Below are positions 52,302 to 61,087 of a stretch of 64,000 nt of DNA, piece by piece. Location of the stretch: positions 153,710-217,709 of the forward strand of contig JAJUFP010000004.1 in assembly GCA_029263715.1 (NCBI GenBank), read 5' to 3'. The DNA is from Nitrososphaera sp. GTDB taxonomy: Archaea; Thermoproteota; Nitrososphaeria; Nitrososphaerales; Nitrososphaeraceae. The position numbers and the translations under genes are program-made. Every line of letters begins with the position of its first letter. Position 1 is the stretch's first letter. The notes under the pieces were generated by a model. That model did no database searches and was not told the origin of the DNA. It worked only from the letters and a program-made list of their open reading frames with translations.

Positions 52302-53333
52302 CTAGGAGATTTTAAATGCTGCCTTAAATCTGGCAAGGGCTATGACAACGGCCGTGACAGAAGCAAGTCCGAGCACGGCAAACGGGAATTCCGGGATCGT
52401 TCTGACTCCCTGCACCTGAACCTCGTGGTCGCCGCTTGGGACAAAGAATTCCAGATGAACTGTGCGCCCATCCAGCGTGACGGTGGTCTCATCGTACGGC
52501 TTGCCGTCCAAAAGCACTGTCAGGGTCTGATCCTCGAACATTTGCGGTACCTGCAAGATTGCTGGCCCGCCGTTGGGGTTGTAGTGCTTGATGCCAAACA
52601 TTATGCTGTCGGTTGTGTTGTCATACCTCAGGCTGCTTACCTTTGCCACGGCTTGAAGGTTGTACGGGATGAACTGTCCGTCTCCCACCGGCAGGGTAGT
52701 TATTGGATCATCGACATCAAAGCCGGCGCAGCTGTAATAGTAGACCTGCGACTTGATGGCCGGGTCTGGCATGGCCATAAATGTGGCTTCCTCTCCGGGC
52801 AGGAGGACCTCGATAATGTTGGTTCTCACGCTGTCCAGATGGACCGTGTTTTCATCATGGACCGATGCGAACACGCTGAGGTTTCGGAATTCAAATGGGC
52901 CGTTGTTGCGGACCGTGCCTACAAGCATCTTTTCCTCGCCGACGGCCATGTTGGTGTAGTTAAAGATAAGCGTATCAAAGTACGGCTGGTTGACCTCCTC
53001 GATGCTAAGCACGTAGGGCTTGCCTACTGCCCTGCTTTCTGGTTCTATCATGAACTTGAAGGGCGCGCCTTTCGAGGGGAAGAGCACCCTGCCGTAGGGC
53101 GTCTCCTGCAGGACTTTTGTCTGGCCATCCTTGTCGACTATGTTCAGCCCCAGTGTGGCCTTGATTGGTGTATCGCCCTTGTTGTTGATGACACCAACAA
53201 CGCTTGTCATCCCTGCAGAATCAACAAAAGTATAATCAGACGTCTTTATCTCGTAGTTATTGGCGGCATAAACAGACGGAGCAAAAACAAGCAGTGTGAA
53301 GGCCAAAAGCGCCAGTGCGGGCAGGATCAACAT
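52302..53333 (-). CDS. Secreted PEF-CTERM protein
   Basis: 343 residues. The signal peptide MLILPALALLAFTLLVFAPSVYA opens a chain of beta-sandwich domains (VVGVINNKGDTPIKATLGLN, LVGTVRNNGPFEFRNLSVFA) resembling NEAT-like or FxLD surface repeats. The C-terminus TIPEFPFAVLGLASVTAVVI plus ALARFKAAFKIS is a PEF motif, hydrophobic helix and basic tail. It is probably sorted to the outer surface. The gene lies between the small hypothetical and the VapB-like gene. Confidence 0.8.
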   Translation of the reverse strand: MLILPALALLAFTLLVFAPSVYAANNYEIKTSDYTFVDSAGMTSVVGVINNKGDTPIKATLGLNIVDKDGQTKVLQETPYGRVLFPSKGAPFKFMIEPESRAVGKPYVLSIEEVNQPYFDTLIFNYTNMAVGEEKMLVGTVRNNGPFEFRNLSVFASVHDENTVHLDSVRTNIIEVLLPGEEATFMAMPDPAIKSQVYYYSCAGFDVDDPITTLPVGDGQFIPYNLQAVAKVSSLRYDNTTDSIMFGIKHYNPNGGPAILQVPQMFEDQTLTVLLDGKPYDETTVTLDGRTVHLEFFVPSGDHEVQVQGVRTIPEFPFAVLGLASVTAVVIALARFKAAFKIS

Positions 53334-53373
53334 GCATTCTTACTAGTCGGTTCGGCAATTATAAGCTTCCCGG

Positions 53374-53541
53374 CTAGCCGCCAGCGTTTTCGCCGCTTAA
53401 AGTAAGGCTGTCCTGATAGACGTTGATAAGCTCGTTTATCGCGTCGCTGTAATCCACGTCGTATTTTTTGGTGTGTGCCATCTCCTGCATGACGGAGGCA
53501 AGCCGCCTGTACGTCTGGTCGTCTACGGTCAGTGTTTTCAT
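53374..53541 (-). CDS. VapB/RHH-like small regulator
   Basis: 55 residues inside a longer track ORF: MKTLTVDDQTYRRLASVMQE and MAHTKKYDVDYSDAINELINVY. The first part is a ribbon-helix-helix-like motif typical of VapB antitoxins and of DUF7557-type proteins. No VapC toxin is next to it. ATG 53541 is the natural start; a poly-U-like tail follows. Confidence 0.6.
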   Translation of the reverse strand: MKTLTVDDQTYRRLASVMQEMAHTKKYDVDYSDAINELINVYQDSLTLSGENAGG

Positions 53542-53576
53542 CAACAGATACTTTGCCCACAGTTTGTTATTTAGTT

Positions 53577-54740
53577 TCAGATCAGAAGGGCCGTCAAGTA
53601 CATCACCAGCATTCCGGCTGAGACACCGGCGATGACGTTTCCTGAACGGAAATGCTCGCTGCTTTTTCCTGCAAACTTGAATATTGCATAGACCACCTGG
53701 AAGACCGCGCCAGCCCCCACAGAAAGGAATACCGTCGAGGCCAGAGGCGATGGAGTGAATCCGCCGATCCACGTTCCGATGATGGCAGGAACGCCGGCTA
53801 TGAGCCCAAGCGCGATAACCCGTATTATCTTTGGCCTTTCCCGCGCAAGTGGCGAGACTATGGCAAGCCCTTCCGTGGAGTTGTGGATGGTGAATCCCAC
53901 TATCAGAAAGGTGCTTAGCGCCACTTCTCCTATCAGCATCGCAGAACCTATTGCCAGACCTTCCCCGAGGTTGTGAAGCCCGATGCCTACGGCTATCATG
54001 GTTGCAATGGCAAAGGAGCTTGCCAGCTGCCTCTTGGTCCGGCTTACCAACCTTTCTGAAACGTAGACAAGGACCAGGAACGAGACAACGGTTACAGCGG
54101 CGATGAGCATCGGACCCTTGAAGACGCCGGCAAGGTTCTCCACAGAGATCTCGTTTGCCTCCACCAGCGCGTCGATGCCAAGGAAAATCAGCAGCCCGGC
54201 GGTGAAGCTTATGAAGAACATGTAGCTTGAATTGGACAGTCTTTTGAGGAAGGGAAGCCAAAGCAGCCCAATGAGGACCGGGATAACCCCCACGTAGGTG
54301 CCGATAAGCGTCATCAAGGACACCTGGCCGGCGTCAGGCAGCGGTGTTGGAGCCGCAGCGGCGACTGCCTTTGAGAACCGGGTTCCATCAGACGTAGTCA
54401 CGCCAACTTCGTACGGCTGGCCGGCAATCCAGTCAAAGGGTATCACCACCTTTGCTTCAGCCAATCTTTCAATCGTCTTGGACGGTTCTATTGCCGCCGG
54501 CAGTATCCTGTCGTTTACGTCGGCCTGCGCTATCGATACCGTTTCCGGCCCCGTGTTGCGTATGTATGCGACTATAAGGCGGTCGTGGAATTCTATGCGT
54601 TCTATGGTTACGTCTGGCAGCGGGATACCGATGTTTAGGATGCTGTTGCCGGGCCAAAGCACAAACGCAATCATCCCGGCCAATATGACCAGCGGGATTA
54701 TGGCGCTTGCTGCAAACCTGGCAGAGCTGACGGTCTCCAT
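53577..54740 (-). CDS. ZIP-family divalent metal transporter with N-terminal extracellular domain
   Basis: 387 residues. After one transmembrane segment (IIPLVILAGMIAFVLW) comes an extracellular beta domain of about 100 residues (FHDRLIVAYIRNTGPETVS). The ZIP core has the metal-binding helix GIGLHNLGEGLAIGSAM and TIHNSTEGLAI. ZIP proteins import Zn2+, Fe2+ or Mn2+ (and sometimes copper). Next to a multicopper oxidase and behind a DtxR-like operator, iron or manganese is the likely cargo. Confidence 0.88.
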   Translation of the reverse strand: METVSSARFAASAIIPLVILAGMIAFVLWPGNSILNIGIPLPDVTIERIEFHDRLIVAYIRNTGPETVSIAQADVNDRILPAAIEPSKTIERLAEAKVVIPFDWIAGQPYEVGVTTSDGTRFSKAVAAAAPTPLPDAGQVSLMTLIGTYVGVIPVLIGLLWLPFLKRLSNSSYMFFISFTAGLLIFLGIDALVEANEISVENLAGVFKGPMLIAAVTVVSFLVLVYVSERLVSRTKRQLASSFAIATMIAVGIGLHNLGEGLAIGSAMLIGEVALSTFLIVGFTIHNSTEGLAIVSPLARERPKIIRVIALGLIAGVPAIIGTWIGGFTPSPLASTVFLSVGAGAVFQVVYAIFKFAGKSSEHFRSGNVIAGVSAGMLVMYLTALLI

Positions 54741-54745
54741 TGCAC

Positions 54746-55765
54746 TTACTCCTTGACCTGGAACAGGCCTGTCCAGCCCTTCTCTGCAAATTCAGTCTTG
54801 TGGGCATGGAACATGTACTGGCCAGGGTACTTGTACGAGAATTCCAGTATGGATCTTTCGGCCTGGCTCATGGTTATCATATCGGTATACTCGTCAGGAG
54901 TAAGGCCTGTTCCGGTCTTGTAGACGTGGAACAGGTTTCCGTGGAGATGGAAGTTGTTTATCTGATCGAACTCCAGTATGTTGACAAGGTACACGCGCAC
55001 CAGCCGGTCCTTTTCAATCTGGATCGGGTGATGCATGTAGTAGAACGGGATTCCGTTGACAGTGTAAAAGTTGTTCTCGGTATCAAAGTCGGTGTCGTAG
55101 CCGTTCATTACCATCACCATTTCATCGGCGTCAGTCCTCGGCGTCTTGGGGTCGACTATGTAAACACCGTACAGTCCGTGCGAGATATGCTCTTCAAGTG
55201 GCTGTACGTGGCAGTGGTATAGATGCAGGCCGAAAGGCTCGGCATAAAATTCGTAAGTGAACTTGCCGCCGGGTCCCACCTTTTCAAATACTCCGTCCAT
55301 TTCCGCCTTGTGGATGCCGTGAAAGTGCATGGTGTGCTCCTTTGTTCCGTTGTTGATGAAGTGGATCCGAACCAGGTCACCCTCGGTGGCACGGATGGTT
55401 GGTCCCGGCACGGTGCCGTTAAACGTCCAGACGTTGTAAAAGACGCCCGGCGAGACTTCCATAACCTGCCTGTCATCGGCGACTATGGTAAACTCGCGCA
55501 GAGTCGTGCCATCTTCCAGTTTGGAGACCGTGCCGTAATCGAATTCGCGCAGGTATTTCATCGGGTCGATTTCATCAAGATTAACCCGAGCGTCCTCACC
55601 CTCAGGGTTCAGAACGTCGCCGGTGGTCCTGTAAACGCCGGCACTATGGCCAACAACCATCTTGTCCTCGCTTTGGGCCTTTACCTGCAGGTTTGACATA
55701 ACAGCAAAAGCTGTGCCTGCAATGGCTACAACCATAATGACTATTAGCAGTTTGTTAAAGCGCAA
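54746..55765 (-). CDS. Two-domain multicopper oxidase
   Basis: 339 residues with a signal peptide (KLLIVIMVVAIAGTAFAV). Domain 1 has the copper motifs TMHFHG and HLYHCHVQPLEEHISHGLYG; the Cys and second His bind type 1 copper, while Leu replaces the axial Met. Domain 2 has FHLHGN and FHAHKTEFAEKGWTG, lacking the Cys. The two-domain layout with type 1 copper in domain 1 matches ammonia-oxidising archaeal MCOs. Its role is debated: metal oxidation, nitrite/NO chemistry or stress. It precedes the ZIP gene by 5 nt. Confidence 0.92.
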   Translation of the reverse strand: MRFNKLLIVIMVVAIAGTAFAVMSNLQVKAQSEDKMVVGHSAGVYRTTGDVLNPEGEDARVNLDEIDPMKYLREFDYGTVSKLEDGTTLREFTIVADDRQVMEVSPGVFYNVWTFNGTVPGPTIRATEGDLVRIHFINNGTKEHTMHFHGIHKAEMDGVFEKVGPGGKFTYEFYAEPFGLHLYHCHVQPLEEHISHGLYGVYIVDPKTPRTDADEMVMVMNGYDTDFDTENNFYTVNGIPFYYMHHPIQIEKDRLVRVYLVNILEFDQINNFHLHGNLFHVYKTGTGLTPDEYTDMITMSQAERSILEFSYKYPGQYMFHAHKTEFAEKGWTGLFQVKE

Positions 55766-55784
55766 ATTGGAGACAGCCTCCTTT

Positions 55785-55841
55785 GCTAAATAGAGTGTTA
55801 GCCTGCGTAATAAATGTTAGCCTTGGCTAATATTCTTAGCC
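55785..55841. promoter_or_regulatory. DtxR/MntR-like operator cluster
   Basis: A perfect palindrome TTAGCCTTGGCTAA (55817-55830) lies between the divergent MCO and DUF309 genes. Further half-sites TTAGCC occur at 55798 and 55836 and GCTAA at 55785. The motif resembles operators of DtxR-family metal-dependent repressors. It would let iron or manganese status control the oxidase/ZIP operon. Confidence 0.6.
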
Positions 55842-55892
55842 ATAACTACTTTCCGTGAAGTTTATTTTGCTTTCAAAACGATATCTCTGCTG

Positions 55893-56459
55893 ATGCAGCG
55901 CTACTTTGTCCACCTTGAAAACAGGACGTTTACGCCCAAAGACGCAACTTCCCTGTTGCTGAAGGCAAGGGATCTGGTGGAAAAGCTGGACGTTGTTGTG
56001 CGCGACTCGCGGGTTTCTAAAAAGTACCTGGAATTTGACACGAGCATCCCTGATTCACTGAATGTCGCCGAGATGGTAGGAAAATTGGCGACTATATCCC
56101 CGGTGGCCAGCTACGAACAAATAGTAGAAAAACACATGGAAAAAGATGAGGCCATCAGACATGCTGTTGAGCTTTTCAACGAGGAGAAGTACTGGGGCAC
56201 CCACGAAGCTCTGGAAGCTGTTTGGAAGTCCATGTCAGACGGAAAGGAGCGCCGGCTGATTAACGGCATAATACTTGTTGCGGCAGCCTTTGTTCACGAC
56301 GAAAAAGACGAGCAAGAGATCTGCCTGTCCATCCTGCGGCGGGCCATGAAAAAGTTTGAAGGTGTTACCGGCGTCTACCACGGCATAGACATGGACAGAA
56401 TGATTTCATTGGTATCCACGATAATTGTCACCGGCAAGATAGAGCGGTTTACCATCTGA
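55893..56459 (+). CDS. DUF309 family protein
   Basis: 188 residues. The DUF309 signature AVELFNEEKYWGTHEALEAVW is present near residue 95, followed by NGIILVAAAFVHDEKDEQ. The fold is helical; the function of the family is unknown. It begins just after the DtxR-like operator, divergent from the oxidase gene, and could share its metal control. The stop overlaps the CFI-box gene by 11 nt. Confidence 0.85.
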   Translation: MQRYFVHLENRTFTPKDATSLLLKARDLVEKLDVVVRDSRVSKKYLEFDTSIPDSLNVAEMVGKLATISPVASYEQIVEKHMEKDEAIRHAVELFNEEKYWGTHEALEAVWKSMSDGKERRLINGIILVAAAFVHDEKDEQEICLSILRRAMKKFEGVTGVYHGIDMDRMISLVSTIIVTGKIERFTI

Positions 56460-57744
56460 TTGCGCGCATTACCGCCAGAACAACGGTGCTTATCACAGAA
56501 AGAACAAGAAGAGAGGTTCCAGCCATCATCAATTCACTGCTGGCCAAAATTTCGCCGAAAAGCACCAGCACAAGACTGGCAAGCCATGCAGCTACCAAGA
56601 CGTACTTTACTTTGCCAGCCTTCAAGCTTCTCTTCCTGCTTGCAAGAACAAGCGCCACCGACAGCGGGGCAAAGTAAATTGCGCCGACCAAGGAGCTGGC
56701 GGTAAGGCCGGCGCCCATTATCGCGGCTTCTTTGTTAAACGAAAGCAGATCGTAAACGGCCGTGCTCAGGTCCAAAATTCCAAGCAGTGGATAGACCGAT
56801 GTTCTGACAAGGCCTTTTAGCCAGGAAGCTTCGCGTTCGTAATCGGCCACCGCCGGGCTGAATGAATAGTACCAGGAGTTGAAGACGTTCATGAAGCTGC
56901 TTCCGGCAAAGGTCTGCAGTGCCACCCCGTCACGGAAGGTCCGAAGTTTCTGCACCTGCGGCGCAAGCTCGCTTCCAAAGGCTGCTGTGGCGATTAGGCA
57001 GCCGCTTTGCTGGCCGTTGCCGTTCAGGTTGGTGGTGGAGCCAACCCCAAGACCGGCGGCCTGCAAGACCACCACGTCGGAACTGTACTGGTCAGAATCT
57101 GCTACCAGCGAATACCTGACAGCCTTGTAGGTTTGCAGTTTTTCAGTTACAACGATGCCAAACCCCGCCTCCTGCCCCGAAGCCAGACTGGTGCTCCCAT
57201 ACCCGGGTTCGGCCAGTGCCCGGCCTATGGATACCACTTTGCCGTCTTTATCGTACAACGTAGCTATCACTATCGCGTTGGTTGCAGTGAGATCCCCGTC
57301 ATTTCTGGCAATTACGTTGATGTAATAGGTCCCAAGAACATCAAGACGGGAATTGGACGTTAGTATCTTGAGCTGTTTTGGTTTTACCTCTGCTGGCTGG
57401 CCGGTTGCTGACAGCGTAAAGTTTGCCACGCGGTCAACGGTCTTTTGGTCCAGGTACAACGCTTCAAAGGGAGCAGACCCACCGGGGCCAATAACACGCA
57501 GCTCCGGCTGCCGCTGATACTCGTTTAAAAGATTGCCATCCTTGTCATAGAAGGAGGCCGTGATGAGGATGTCTTTGATGGCAGCGCCTGACTCGTTTTT
57601 GATTTCACCGTAAACATGCATTATTTTGGTCTCGTCCACAAACGACGACTGGTTGTGAAATGTGAATTCCTGCGCCGCGGCCTGACTTGCAGTCGCTGTA
57701 AGGAGCGCCAACATCAAAGGAACGGCTAGCAGGCGGAACTGCAT
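56449..57744 (-). CDS. Exported CFI-box-CTERM membrane protein
   Basis: 431 residues. A signal peptide (LLAVPLMLALLTATASQAAA) precedes two beta-sandwich domains (VYGEIKNESGAAIKDILITA, NVIARNDGDLTATNAIVIA). Then CLIATAAFGSELAPQVQKLR is the CFI-box-CTERM motif, followed by three to four membrane helices and a basic end RAIRW. CFI-box proteins are common in thaumarchaea and are thought to be surface-processed. The function is not known. Confidence 0.82.
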   Translation of the reverse strand: MQFRLLAVPLMLALLTATASQAAAQEFTFHNQSSFVDETKIMHVYGEIKNESGAAIKDILITASFYDKDGNLLNEYQRQPELRVIGPGGSAPFEALYLDQKTVDRVANFTLSATGQPAEVKPKQLKILTSNSRLDVLGTYYINVIARNDGDLTATNAIVIATLYDKDGKVVSIGRALAEPGYGSTSLASGQEAGFGIVVTEKLQTYKAVRYSLVADSDQYSSDVVVLQAAGLGVGSTTNLNGNGQQSGCLIATAAFGSELAPQVQKLRTFRDGVALQTFAGSSFMNVFNSWYYSFSPAVADYEREASWLKGLVRTSVYPLLGILDLSTAVYDLLSFNKEAAIMGAGLTASSLVGAIYFAPLSVALVLASRKRSLKAGKVKYVLVAAWLASLVLVLFGEILASSELMMAGTSLLVLSVISTVVLAVMRAIRW

Positions 57745-57846
57745 GACAATTGCGGTACCGTTGTCCAGAATGGGTATTTAAATTTGAAAGGAATTTTGGG
57801 CAATAGATATTATAATATGTGAAATCGAAACAAGTTCCGAAAAGCA

Positions 57847-58734
57847 TTGTCGGAGATATCGGTGATCGCCGGGCCCTCGTCGCCGGAACTTGCTGCCGGT
57901 ATTGCCAAGCATCTTGACGCCGAGCTTGTCTCTGCAGAACTAAGAGTGTTTTCAGACGGCGAAAGCAAAATAAGGATAGGAAAGCCCTCCAGCAAAAACT
58001 GCGTTGTTGTCCAGTCTACACACCCGCCGGTGGACACACACCTGATGCAGGCCATGATGATGTCGATGAAATGCACAGGCGACGGCGCCAAGGTTTGCGC
58101 CGTGATACCGTACCTTGCCTATGCAAGGCAGGACAAGAGCTTTCTGGAAGGCGAGGCGATAAGCGCCGCCCTTGTTGCAAGGCTGCTGGAATCATCCGGC
58201 GTTAGCAAAGTTATCACGGTAGACATCCACAGCAAGATAGCTTCATCATACTTTTCCATCGATGTTCTTGATGTCTCATCCATACCGCTTCTGGCAGAAC
58301 ACGCGTCAAAGATGAGCCTTACAAGACCCATAGTGGTTTCTCCAGACACCGGCGGCATCCAGAGAGCTGAAGAGTTTGCCAGAATCCTCAAAACAGATAT
58401 GATGGCGCTAAAAAAATCCCGCGACAGGAATACCGGCGAGGTTTCTGTAGAAGAACGGATAGACGTTGACATTTCTGGCCGCGATGCGATCCTGATAGAT
58501 GACATGATAAGCAGCGGCGGAAGCATCGTAAAGGCGGCCGAAGTTTTACACAAGAACAAGGCAGGGAAAGTCTACGCCATGTGCGCCCACGCTCTTTTGC
58601 TTGGAGATGCAGCGCAGAGAATCTTTGCCGCCGGAGTTCAGGACATCATTGCCACGAACTCGATACCCGGCCCGTACGCCAGGGTCGACCTCAGCGCGGC
58701 TCTGGCAGAGGCAGTCCGTTCCAGCTTTTCCTGA
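57847..58734 (+). CDS. prs: Ribose-phosphate pyrophosphokinase (PRPP synthase)
   Basis: 295 residues making PRPP from ribose 5-phosphate and ATP, feeding purine, pyrimidine, histidine and tryptophan synthesis. Motifs: SDGESKIRIG near the start, VVVQSTHPPVDTHLMQAMMM, AYARQDKSFLEGEAISA and the PRPP-binding AILIDDMISSGGSIVKAA. TTG start at 57847 after an AT-rich promoter. It fits with carAB and purD elsewhere in the window. Confidence 0.93.
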   Translation: MSEISVIAGPSSPELAAGIAKHLDAELVSAELRVFSDGESKIRIGKPSSKNCVVVQSTHPPVDTHLMQAMMMSMKCTGDGAKVCAVIPYLAYARQDKSFLEGEAISAALVARLLESSGVSKVITVDIHSKIASSYFSIDVLDVSSIPLLAEHASKMSLTRPIVVSPDTGGIQRAEEFARILKTDMMALKKSRDRNTGEVSVEERIDVDISGRDAILIDDMISSGGSIVKAAEVLHKNKAGKVYAMCAHALLLGDAAQRIFAAGVQDIIATNSIPGPYARVDLSAALAEAVRSSFS

Positions 58735-58780
58735 CAAGCATAAATTTGGCTCCATCCCATGGGTCTTTGCCTTGGTAAAC

Positions 58781-59692
58781 ATGCAGATGGTGTTTCTTGG
58801 AACTTCTTCCGCTGCACCCACCATCCAGCGGGGACTTTCATCAATAGCAATAATGCGTGATGGCGAGCTTTTGCTTTTCGATGCCGGCGAGGGGATGCAG
58901 CGCAACTTCATCAAAGCAGGTTTAGGAATGAACCGGAAAATGAAGGTCTTTGTATCTCACATGCATGCGGATCACTGTGTGGGCCTGCTGGGACTTTTGC
59001 AGACCATGGCGCTGCAGGGCAGGGAGAGGAGGCTTGATGTTTACGGCCAGCCACGACTCAAGGAATTTTTGATCGAAAACATGCGGATAATCAACTTTGG
59101 ACTGACCTTTGATGTTGCGATCCACACCATAGAGCAGGAAGGCGTCGTCGTGGAGGAAAACGACTACCGCGTGCTTTGCTGCGAGGCCAAGCATTCGGTG
59201 CCTTCACTGTCATTCAAGCTGGAAGAGCTGGACAGGCCCGGCGTCTTTGACGTTGAAAGGGTAAAGAAGATGGGAATACCGCAAGGAGAGCTTTACAGCC
59301 GGCTGCAGCACGGCCAAGACATAGAGTACATGGGCAAGGCAGTCAGGTCCAGAGACGTTGTTGGACCTTCACGGCCTGGAAGGAAGATCGGGATTTCCGG
59401 CGACACCAGACCCACCGATAAGCTGGCCAAGTTTTTCAGCGGCTGCGACATTCTTGTTTTTGAATCGACTTATGCCCATGACAAGCTTCAGAAGGCCCTT
59501 GAAACATCCCATTCAACGGCCACTGAGGCGGCCACCCTGGCCAAGCAGGCCGGTGTAAAGAAGCTGTTTCTTACCCACTTTAGCGCAAGGTACGACGAGA
59601 CGTCGCAGCTTGTCAGCGAGGCCAAAGCCATACATGATGACGTTGAGGCTGCTGAAGACCTAAAGGTAGTCGAGATACCCTACCCCGCCTAG
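58781..59692 (+). CDS. rnz: Ribonuclease Z (tRNA 3'-processing)
   Basis: 303 residues from ATG 58781 (TTG 58772 possible; the track start at 58601 lies in prs). It trims tRNA 3' ends before CCA addition. The metallo-beta-lactamase core has MVFLGTSSAAPT, SHMHADHCVGLLGLL, the HEAT-like segment CEAKHSVPSLSF and a late His in LTHFSARY. The first motif DAGEGMQRNF and the phosphodiesterase-type exosite spacing fit RNase Z. The stop overlaps the phosphatase stop by four bases. Confidence 0.92.
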   Translation: MQMVFLGTSSAAPTIQRGLSSIAIMRDGELLLFDAGEGMQRNFIKAGLGMNRKMKVFVSHMHADHCVGLLGLLQTMALQGRERRLDVYGQPRLKEFLIENMRIINFGLTFDVAIHTIEQEGVVVEENDYRVLCCEAKHSVPSLSFKLEELDRPGVFDVERVKKMGIPQGELYSRLQHGQDIEYMGKAVRSRDVVGPSRPGRKIGISGDTRPTDKLAKFFSGCDILVFESTYAHDKLQKALETSHSTATEAATLAKQAGVKKLFLTHFSARYDETSQLVSEAKAIHDDVEAAEDLKVVEIPYPA

Positions 59693-60633
59693 TCCAGGAC
59701 TTTTACGTACTTTGACAAATCTTCTGCATCCTTGATCTCCGCAAGGCGGTCCGCGTCCACGGAAATGTACGCGGCTTTGAAGTCTTGATAGGCTTCCCTG
59801 CTTGAAAACAAGGTCAGGATCATCCTGTCATGATCGATTTTGAATCCCTGGCAGGGCTCGTGGCCCCTGACAACGGTTCTTGTTCCGGTGGCGGCAAGCC
59901 ATCTTTTCGTTGCCTGGCTGCCAAAATGTCTTCCGATTCCTCTGCTGGACCGGTCCCAGCCCAGCTTGCTGACTATTGGACGCGGGTCGTTCCATAGCAG
60001 TTCCTCAAGCACCCTGCTGTGGACATGGTTTTCCTGCGCAAGAGATATAGATTCTCTGAAATCCTCCAGCGCGTCAGGTTCCGTGGGCAGACCGCCGTGC
60101 ACCAAGAGCAGGTCGTTTCTTATCACCACCGCCAAGGTAGTCAGCTTGAAAAATTCCAGAATCCTGCGGTAGATCATCTTTGCATCGTCACCAAATCTGT
60201 CGATGAGGTCGTATGGAAGGTCATGCGGCGAGAAGGGGAATTCAGCCGGGGCTTCATGGTTCCCCCTCATCAACAGGACAGAATCAGGATGCCGGCTTTT
60301 CAGGGAGCAGACGGAATACAGGATGCCAACAGAATCGCTTCCCCGGTCAACGTAGTCGCCTAGAAAGACCAGTTTGTTCAGAGGGTTTGACAGGAACTTG
60401 TCGTATTCAATTTCGCCAAGGATCCGGAAAAGAGATTCCATATCGCCATGCAGGTCGCTTACTATAACCAGATTATCCAGTTTCTGGATTTCAACGAGAC
60501 CGCCCCTCACGATGCTGCCGGCCATGGTTTTTGCCTGCCTTTGCAACTGCATCGCCTCCGCAGCCTCTCCAAGCACTTTCAGAAATTCAGCTGATCCAGC
60601 TTGCGAGGCGGATTCTGCCAGTCCAGAAGCCAA
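59689..60633 (-). CDS. PPP-family serine/threonine protein phosphatase
   Basis: 314 residues with the full PP1/PP2A signature: VSDLHGDMESL, FLGDYVDRGSDSVGIL, LLMRGNHEAP, LLVHGGLP and VVRGHEPCQGF. Two metal ions are bound by these Asp, His and Asn residues. Archaeal PPP enzymes remove phosphate from Ser/Thr or Tyr of proteins. TTG start with a TAATTA box about 25 nt upstream. Cognate kinases are not in the window. Confidence 0.93.
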   Translation of the reverse strand: MASGLAESASQAGSAEFLKVLGEAAEAMQLQRQAKTMAGSIVRGGLVEIQKLDNLVIVSDLHGDMESLFRILGEIEYDKFLSNPLNKLVFLGDYVDRGSDSVGILYSVCSLKSRHPDSVLLMRGNHEAPAEFPFSPHDLPYDLIDRFGDDAKMIYRRILEFFKLTTLAVVIRNDLLLVHGGLPTEPDALEDFRESISLAQENHVHSRVLEELLWNDPRPIVSKLGWDRSSRGIGRHFGSQATKRWLAATGTRTVVRGHEPCQGFKIDHDRMILTLFSSREAYQDFKAAYISVDADRLAEIKDAEDLSKYVKVLD

Positions 60634-60711
60634 TGTATAGTATTGCCGCAGGCTTGCTAATTACCTCTCCGAAGAGGAATTATAACTGGCGGCCTGCCGC
60701 CAATCCGGTAA

Positions 60712-61035
60712 ATGCATCACGAGGTATGGCTTGAAATAAGACCGTGCACCGAGCCCTCCAACGCGAGGGAGATAAATCCAGCAATGTTGCCGAGGTTTCC
60801 GGCCCTGTCGGAAGGCCTGAAAATTGCAGAGAACGCCGGCGAAAAGGCGCGCTTGAAGAACGCTGGAAACCTGTGGGATTATTCCCGGCGGCTTGATGCA
60901 GGCGAGGTTGCAGATATCTCGGAGATTTTTGACAACTGGGAGACAAAAGAAGACGACAAGTCCGTATCCCGTACCGTCAACATCACATACAACGGAGCTT
61001 GTTACAGCCTGACGTTGTTTTCATACAAGGCGTAA
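60712..61035 (+). CDS. Hypothetical protein
   Basis: 107 residues. A polar N-terminus, a helical middle (LSEGLKIAENAGEKARLKNAGNLWDYSRRL) and a C-terminal beta hairpin (VSRTVNITYNGACYSLTLFSYKA). No motif recognised. A GAATTATAAC box about 30 nt upstream of the ATG supports expression. It lies divergent from the phosphatase gene. Confidence 0.6.
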   Translation: MHHEVWLEIRPCTEPSNAREINPAMLPRFPALSEGLKIAENAGEKARLKNAGNLWDYSRRLDAGEVADISEIFDNWETKEDDKSVSRTVNITYNGACYSLTLFSYKA

Positions 61036-61087
61036 TTCACGGCCGCAGGATTACGATCCGCGAGGTGAAAAGATTATCGTGCAGGAC

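Noticed and set aside
52281-53405. 374-aa plus-strand ORF
   Set aside because: Antisense to the PEF-CTERM protein and enriched in rare residues; no promoter.
53542-54261. Extension of the VapB-like ORF
   Set aside because: It is antisense-frame noise within the ZIP transporter; the natural ATG is 53541.
58601-58780. N-terminal extension of the rnz ORF
   Set aside because: It lies within prs; the RNase Z motif begins at 58781.
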